From Planctomycetaceae bacterium (GTDB taxonomy: Bacteria; Planctomycetota; Planctomycetia; Planctomycetales; Planctomycetaceae): a stretch of 8,793 nucleotides of DNA. The position numbers and the translations under genes were made by a program. This document shows positions 7,661-8,793 of the stretch, one piece after another. How positions within the stretch are numbered: the first letter of the stretch is position 1; each line of letters starts with the position of its first letter. A model generated the notes under the pieces. That model did no database searches. It saw only the letters and a list, made by a program, of their open reading frames with translations, and was not told the DNA's origin. The stretch is taken from contig DOCI01000113.1 of the NCBI GenBank assembly GCA_003503535.1, forward strand, positions 27,782 to 36,574. Reading direction: 5' to 3'.

Positions 7661-7710
7661 GAAAGCGAGCTAAACTCAATAACAGCAGGGATACAAAATG
7701 AGTAATAACC

Positions 7711-7746
7711 CTGTGATTGAGATGATGCTCAAAACCGCAGTTTTTG
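7711..7746 (+). terminator. Probable rho-independent terminator after tsaE
   Basis: TTGAG (7717-7721) pairs with CTCAA (7728-7732) around an ATGATG loop. CTGTG (7711-7715) can pair with CGCAG (7736-7740) beyond a small internal loop. GTTTTTG follows at once. The stem is imperfect but the T tract is well placed. Confidence 0.5.
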
Positions 7747-7779
7747 ACCTTCTAACTCTCAAAATCCTCAATTTCAGGC

Positions 7780-7808
7780 TTGACACAATAGAGGATTTAG
7801 AGTGAAAT
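7780..7808 (+). promoter_or_regulatory. Sigma70-like promoter candidate with -35 box inside an inverted repeat
   Basis: A consensus TTGACA (7780-7785) is followed after 17 bases by TGAAAT (7803-7808, 4 of 6 to TATAAT). An inverted repeat, arms 7756-7769 (CTCTCAAAATCCTC) and 7791-7802 (GAGGATTTAGAG), flanks the -35 box and fills most of the spacer; it is perfect except for two extra bases in the left arm. It would drive the ketosynthase gene and its leader. Confidence 0.5.
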
Positions 7809-7925
7809 ATGGTATCAGTAAAAGTTTGTCGATGTGTCGTAAATTCCCAATTGAAGAGGGGTCTTTGATTGGGTGACTCATTAACGGATTTATGCTGATT
7901 ATTCCTGCTGGTTGATAAGGGACCA

Positions 7926-7997
7926 ATGACCGGACGGGAAACTGAATTTGGCTGGGAGTTCACGGACGCCCTCTCACTTATTCCTCACTCGACTTAA
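7926..7997 (+). CDS. Possible 23-aa leader peptide
   Basis: ATG 7926 has AAGGG (7917-7921) 4 bases upstream and the frame runs 23 codons, ending in TAA at the foot of the stem-loop at 7993-8018. A short frame whose stop abuts a hairpin is what a leader peptide looks like. The sequence has no run of one regulatory amino acid, and short frames arise by chance, so support is weak. Confidence 0.2.
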   Translation: MTGRETEFGWEFTDALSLIPHST

Positions 7998-8161
7998 TTG
8001 TTTTACCAAACGATTAAGCCACACCATTGAATGGATAATTTCCTTTAATAGCTGCACTCCATGCGGTTAGGACGAAGGTAAATTGCCAGGAAACACACCT
8101 TTTAATCACATTTTTGTCTGACATGGGACCAACGAATTGTCAGTCGGGAATGGCGCAGCTT

Positions 8162-8197
8162 GGATTGATCAGGCAAGGATGACGTTTTGATCAATCC
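8162..8197 (+). repeat. Perfect 10-bp inverted repeat in the leader region
   Basis: GGATTGATCA (8162-8171) and TGATCAATCC (8188-8197) are exact reverse complements with 16 bases between. A second stem (GACGGC/GCCGTC, 8206-8224) follows 8 bases later. As RNA both could form in the leader of the ketosynthase gene; as DNA the first could be an operator. Confidence 0.5.
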
Positions 8198-8283
8198 GTG
8201 ATGCGGACGGCCATTTTAGCCGTCGGGAAACATTTACGTTTTCGCAGAGATGTGCAGACGCATATCACAGGGTCAGGCTGGAC

Positions 8284-8793
8284 ATGATATCACATCAGGT
8301 AAGCCCCGTAGTTATTACGGGCGTCGGTGTCGTTTCTCCAATCGGGATCGGAAAACAGGCATTCTGGAATAGCCTGATTGAGGCCAGATCCGGTGTGGGA
8401 CCCTTAAAATCCGTGCCGTCTTCGAGATTACCCTCCAAAATTGGGGCGGAAATCCACGATTTCGATCCCTACGACTACATCTACAATCGCAAATCAATCA
8501 AAGTGATGAGCCGTGATGTCCAACTCGGCGTTGCCGCGGCCAGCATGAGCATGAAAGATGCAGGCCTGAAAAGCGGGCAAGTTGATCCGAACCGCCTCGG
8601 CGTTGTTTTCGGTGCAGGTCACATTTCCTCAACTCCAGAAGAACTCGTCGCAGCCGCCAGGAATGATGGAGGCGGAAATCAGCTCGATCAGTTTGATCGC
8701 TGGGGCGAAGAGCGTATGGGAAAAATTCCGCCGCTGTGGTTGCTGCGTCAATTGCCAAATATGCCCGCCTGTCATATCGCCATCGAACACGAT
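8284..8793 (+). CDS. fabF: Beta-ketoacyl-ACP synthase (KAS II / FabF-like), 3' end outside the window
   Basis: The first 170 residues are present, open to the window edge. The opening VVITGVGVVSPIGIGKQAFW (9-28) is the standard ketosynthase start, followed by SRDVQLGVAAASMSMKDAGL (76-95) and the RLGVVFGAG strand (104-112). The segment at 158-170 (LPNMPACHIAIEHD) corresponds to the strand just before the catalytic-cysteine loop, so the active-site Cys and both His lie beyond the edge; C163 is not the catalytic one. The enzyme condenses malonyl-ACP with an acyl-ACP in fatty acid synthesis; related ketosynthases serve polyketide-type or hydrocarbon pathways, which the missing part and next genes would decide. 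The start at 8284 has only a weak AGG upstream. It follows a long structured leader. Confidence 0.88.
   Translation, partial: MISHQVSPVVITGVGVVSPIGIGKQAFWNSLIEARSGVGPLKSVPSSRLPSKIGAEIHDFDPYDYIYNRKSIKVMSRDVQLGVAAASMSMKDAGLKSGQVDPNRLGVVFGAGHISSTPEELVAAARNDGGGNQLDQFDRWGEERMGKIPPLWLLRQLPNMPACHIAIEHD

Larger units (their letters stand above)
7661..8283. other. Long intergenic region with promoter and stem-loops before the ketosynthase gene
   Basis: No convincing gene fills these 623 bases. Besides the tsaE terminator and a sigma70-like promoter (7780-7808), it contains stem-loops at 7993-8018 (11-bp stem, one mismatch), 8118-8143 (CTGACA/TGTCAG), 8162-8197 (10-bp perfect) and 8206-8224 (GACGGC/GCCGTC). 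Transcription from the promoter would give a leader of about 470 bases. Short frames within (e.g. 7926-7997, 23 aa) are weakly supported. Confidence 0.55.

Noticed and set aside
7676..7963. 95-codon minus-strand frame in the region after tsaE
   Set aside because: It spans the tsaE terminator and the promoter candidate, lacks a convincing ribosome binding site, and has shadow-like composition.
8498..8758. Minus-strand frames within the ketosynthase gene
   Set aside because: Arginine-rich antisense frames of a clear fabF-type coding sequence.

Overview
The window looks like chromosomal DNA of a planctomycete with a moderate GC content, probably of the Planctomycetaceae (Gimesia or Rubinisphaera type). 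This is an inference from content. There is a bacterial formylmethanofuran-dehydrogenase-like FhcA, typical of bacteria with tetrahydromethanopterin-linked C1 metabolism. There is a secreted beta-propeller-type protein, a beta-ketoacyl synthase, and several REP-like palindromes scattered between single genes. No mobile element, CRISPR array, tRNA or rRNA was seen.

Layout. Positions 1-59 hold two copies of a short palindrome. Then come fhcA (83-1714, +), a terminator, a GC-rich repeat-like block, and a secreted protein with an N-terminal transthyretin-like domain and a propeller-like body (1878-3269, +). A large imperfect palindrome at 3293-3355 separates it from a convergent gene (3374-3877, -). 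That gene encodes a DUF2007-like domain joined to a four-cysteine zinc ribbon and an acidic tail. A divergent AT-rich region leads into a small unrecognised cluster: a 19-aa reading frame with a good ribosome binding site (4068-4127), a 39-aa frame (4150-4269), and a 116-aa protein (4266-4616) coupled to the 39-aa frame by an ATGA overlap. The two small frames read together resemble one small lipoprotein interrupted by a frameshift. A strong bidirectional terminator (4696-4739) closes the cluster.

On the minus strand, a DUF485 membrane protein (6685-6939) and an ActP-type sodium/solute symporter (4748-6688) form a two-gene operon with an ATGA overlap. They probably work together in short-chain carboxylate (acetate-like) uptake. 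The symporter carries a long hydrophilic insertion. A 232-bp divergent region with a perfect 12-bp palindrome separates the operon from tsaE (7172-7660, +), the ATPase of tRNA t6A synthesis. A 623-bp stretch without a convincing gene follows. It holds a terminator, a good sigma70-like promoter whose -35 box lies inside an inverted repeat, and several further stem-loops. It ends at a beta-ketoacyl-ACP synthase gene (8284 onward) that is cut by the window edge.

No dramatic new system is visible. The points most worth a second look are the interrupted lipoprotein plus coupled 116-aa gene, the long structured leader before the ketosynthase gene, and the extra domain in the symporter.
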